In this document: positions 40,623 through 41,347 of the stretch, piece after piece
Position numbering within the stretch: the first letter of the stretch is position 1
How the letters are laid out: every line of letters begins with the position of its first letter
From: Acidimicrobiales bacterium
Lineage (GTDB): Bacteria > Actinomycetota > Acidimicrobiia > Acidimicrobiales > RAAP-2
Length of the DNA: 41,347 nucleotides
Direction: 5' to 3'
NCBI GenBank assembly: GCA_017883045.1
Contig: JADGOJ010000011.1
Location: 1-41,347, forward strand
Notes under the pieces: model-generated
Told to the model about the DNA's origin: nothing
What the model saw: the letters and a program-made list of their open reading frames with translations, nothing else
Database searches by the model: none
Position numbers and translations under genes: made by a program

Positions 40623-41289
40623 TTACGGGGATGAGTCGGTGTAGCGACTTCCTGTGTTCTGTTTCCAGAACCGATGGTTGCCCATCTCAGAGATGTAATC
40701 GATGTGGGCCTGCTGTGACCAGCTGATCTGGCTCCAACTACCGATTACATAGGTCATGTTGTACGGCCCATCTGCGGGTGAGGTCAGGAACGTCGGCGCC
40801 ACTGAACTAAGGTAGCCATCAACGGCCGATGGGAGCTGCGTCGGGCCTTCGGTCAGCAGCAGCGGTGCATGGAAACCCAAGTGCGACAGCGGAGCTGAAG
40901 CGACCGCTCCTTGCCAGTCGTTAATGTTCACCAGTGTGAAGCCGTGGCCGGGCCCCGTAATCTTCCAGCCGACCACGCCCTCCGGGTCCCACATCTTGGC
41001 GAAGACGATCGCTGTATCGACCGGGTTGTTCGTAGGGTTGGCGTTGAAGGCGACGATGTCGTTGTTGGTGATGCGAATGATCGTTCCGTACTTCGCGAGT
41101 TGCTTTGCCACCGCGCCCGAAATCTGGTCGGGGCCGCCGAAGATGTAGATGCGCCATTCCATTGCGGCGCTTGAGCGCGTCGACCGTGGCCTTTGGCACC
41201 GAGTTCTTGGTCACCCACAACAGCCCCGAGGCCATGTGTGACACCCAAGTGGTTCCTTTCGAGATGGATTTAGCGGTTCTCTCGAAGGA
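40623..41289 (-). pseudogene. Cell-wall-binding-repeat (CWB2-like) protein, frameshifted, incomplete
   Basis: The long frame (ATG 41162 to 40623, 179 residues) carries MEWRIYIFGGPDQISGAVAKQ, TAIVFAKMWDPEGVVGWKI, GHGFTLVNINDWQGAVASA and PLSHLGFHAPLLLTEGP, matching repeats in surface proteins that bind anionic cell-wall polymers. The preceding part of the repeat (SHMASGLLWVTKNSVPKATV, then DALKRR) lies in another frame, open from about 41289. Removing one A from the AA at about 41164 joins them. No signal peptide is visible, so the start of the gene lies beyond the frameshift or outside the window. GSWSQISWSQQAHIDYISEM near the end suggests a small distinct subgroup. Confidence 0.7.
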
Positions 41290-41347
41290 TCACGCGGTGA
41301 CCGTCGCCAGTTGCGGCGACACGCTCACCGAGATCCGATACACCACG

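Overview
The window is GC-rich DNA with frequent GTG starts, many apparently leaderless genes, a DUF1918 protein, a headless MmyB-type regulator and a cell-wall-binding-repeat protein. Together these point to an actinobacterium, possibly of the Acidimicrobiia. The taxon is inferred from gene content and style; no rRNA or tRNA gene is present to settle it.

Region 1 (1-11.7 kb) is one-carbon metabolism. A 5'-cut nicotinamidase-type hydrolase is followed by about 900 bases with no clear gene. A co-directional minus-strand block then reads fdhD, fdsG, fdsB, fdsA, mobA, moeA and a DUF6457-like gene. It encodes a cysteine-type, NAD-dependent, molybdenum formate dehydrogenase plus the proteins that sulfurate and build its cofactor. 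Divergent from fdhD lies fhs (formate-tetrahydrofolate ligase), so one locus can either oxidise formate to CO2 with NADH formation or load it onto tetrahydrofolate.

Region 2 (11.7-21.6 kb) holds a DUF1918 protein with a histone-H1-like Lys/Ala tail, a secreted GH2 exo-beta-glucosaminidase-like enzyme, a NifX/NifB-like small protein, a sedolisin-type (S53) secreted peptidase, a TMEM175-like channel, and a LysR regulator divergent from an NTF2-like protein. An MmcQ/YjbR gene broken by a one-base frameshift follows.

Region 3 (21.7-33.8 kb) is accessory. It has a frameshifted squalene-cyclase/prenyltransferase-repeat protein, a 31-residue small ORF with a strong ribosome binding site, a decayed tyrosine integrase, a two-gene MacB/FtsX-type ABC exporter, an MFS transporter, a small conserved hypothetical, a UvrD-type helicase, a hydroxynitrile-lyase-like cupin, and the C-terminal part of an XRE/MmyB regulator.

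Region 4 (34.2-41.3 kb) has a two-gene signalling operon: a hybrid histidine kinase whose first PAS domain keeps FixL haem residues, coupled to a response regulator with an intact EAL (c-di-GMP phosphodiesterase) domain. A catalase lies between remnants of IS1380-type and ISL3-type transposases. A frameshifted cell-wall-binding-repeat protein reaches the right edge.

Four genes carry single-base frameshifts. Three are repaired by adding one C to a short C run, so either real decay or homopolymer errors in the assembly must be considered. No CRISPR array, rRNA or tRNA was found.
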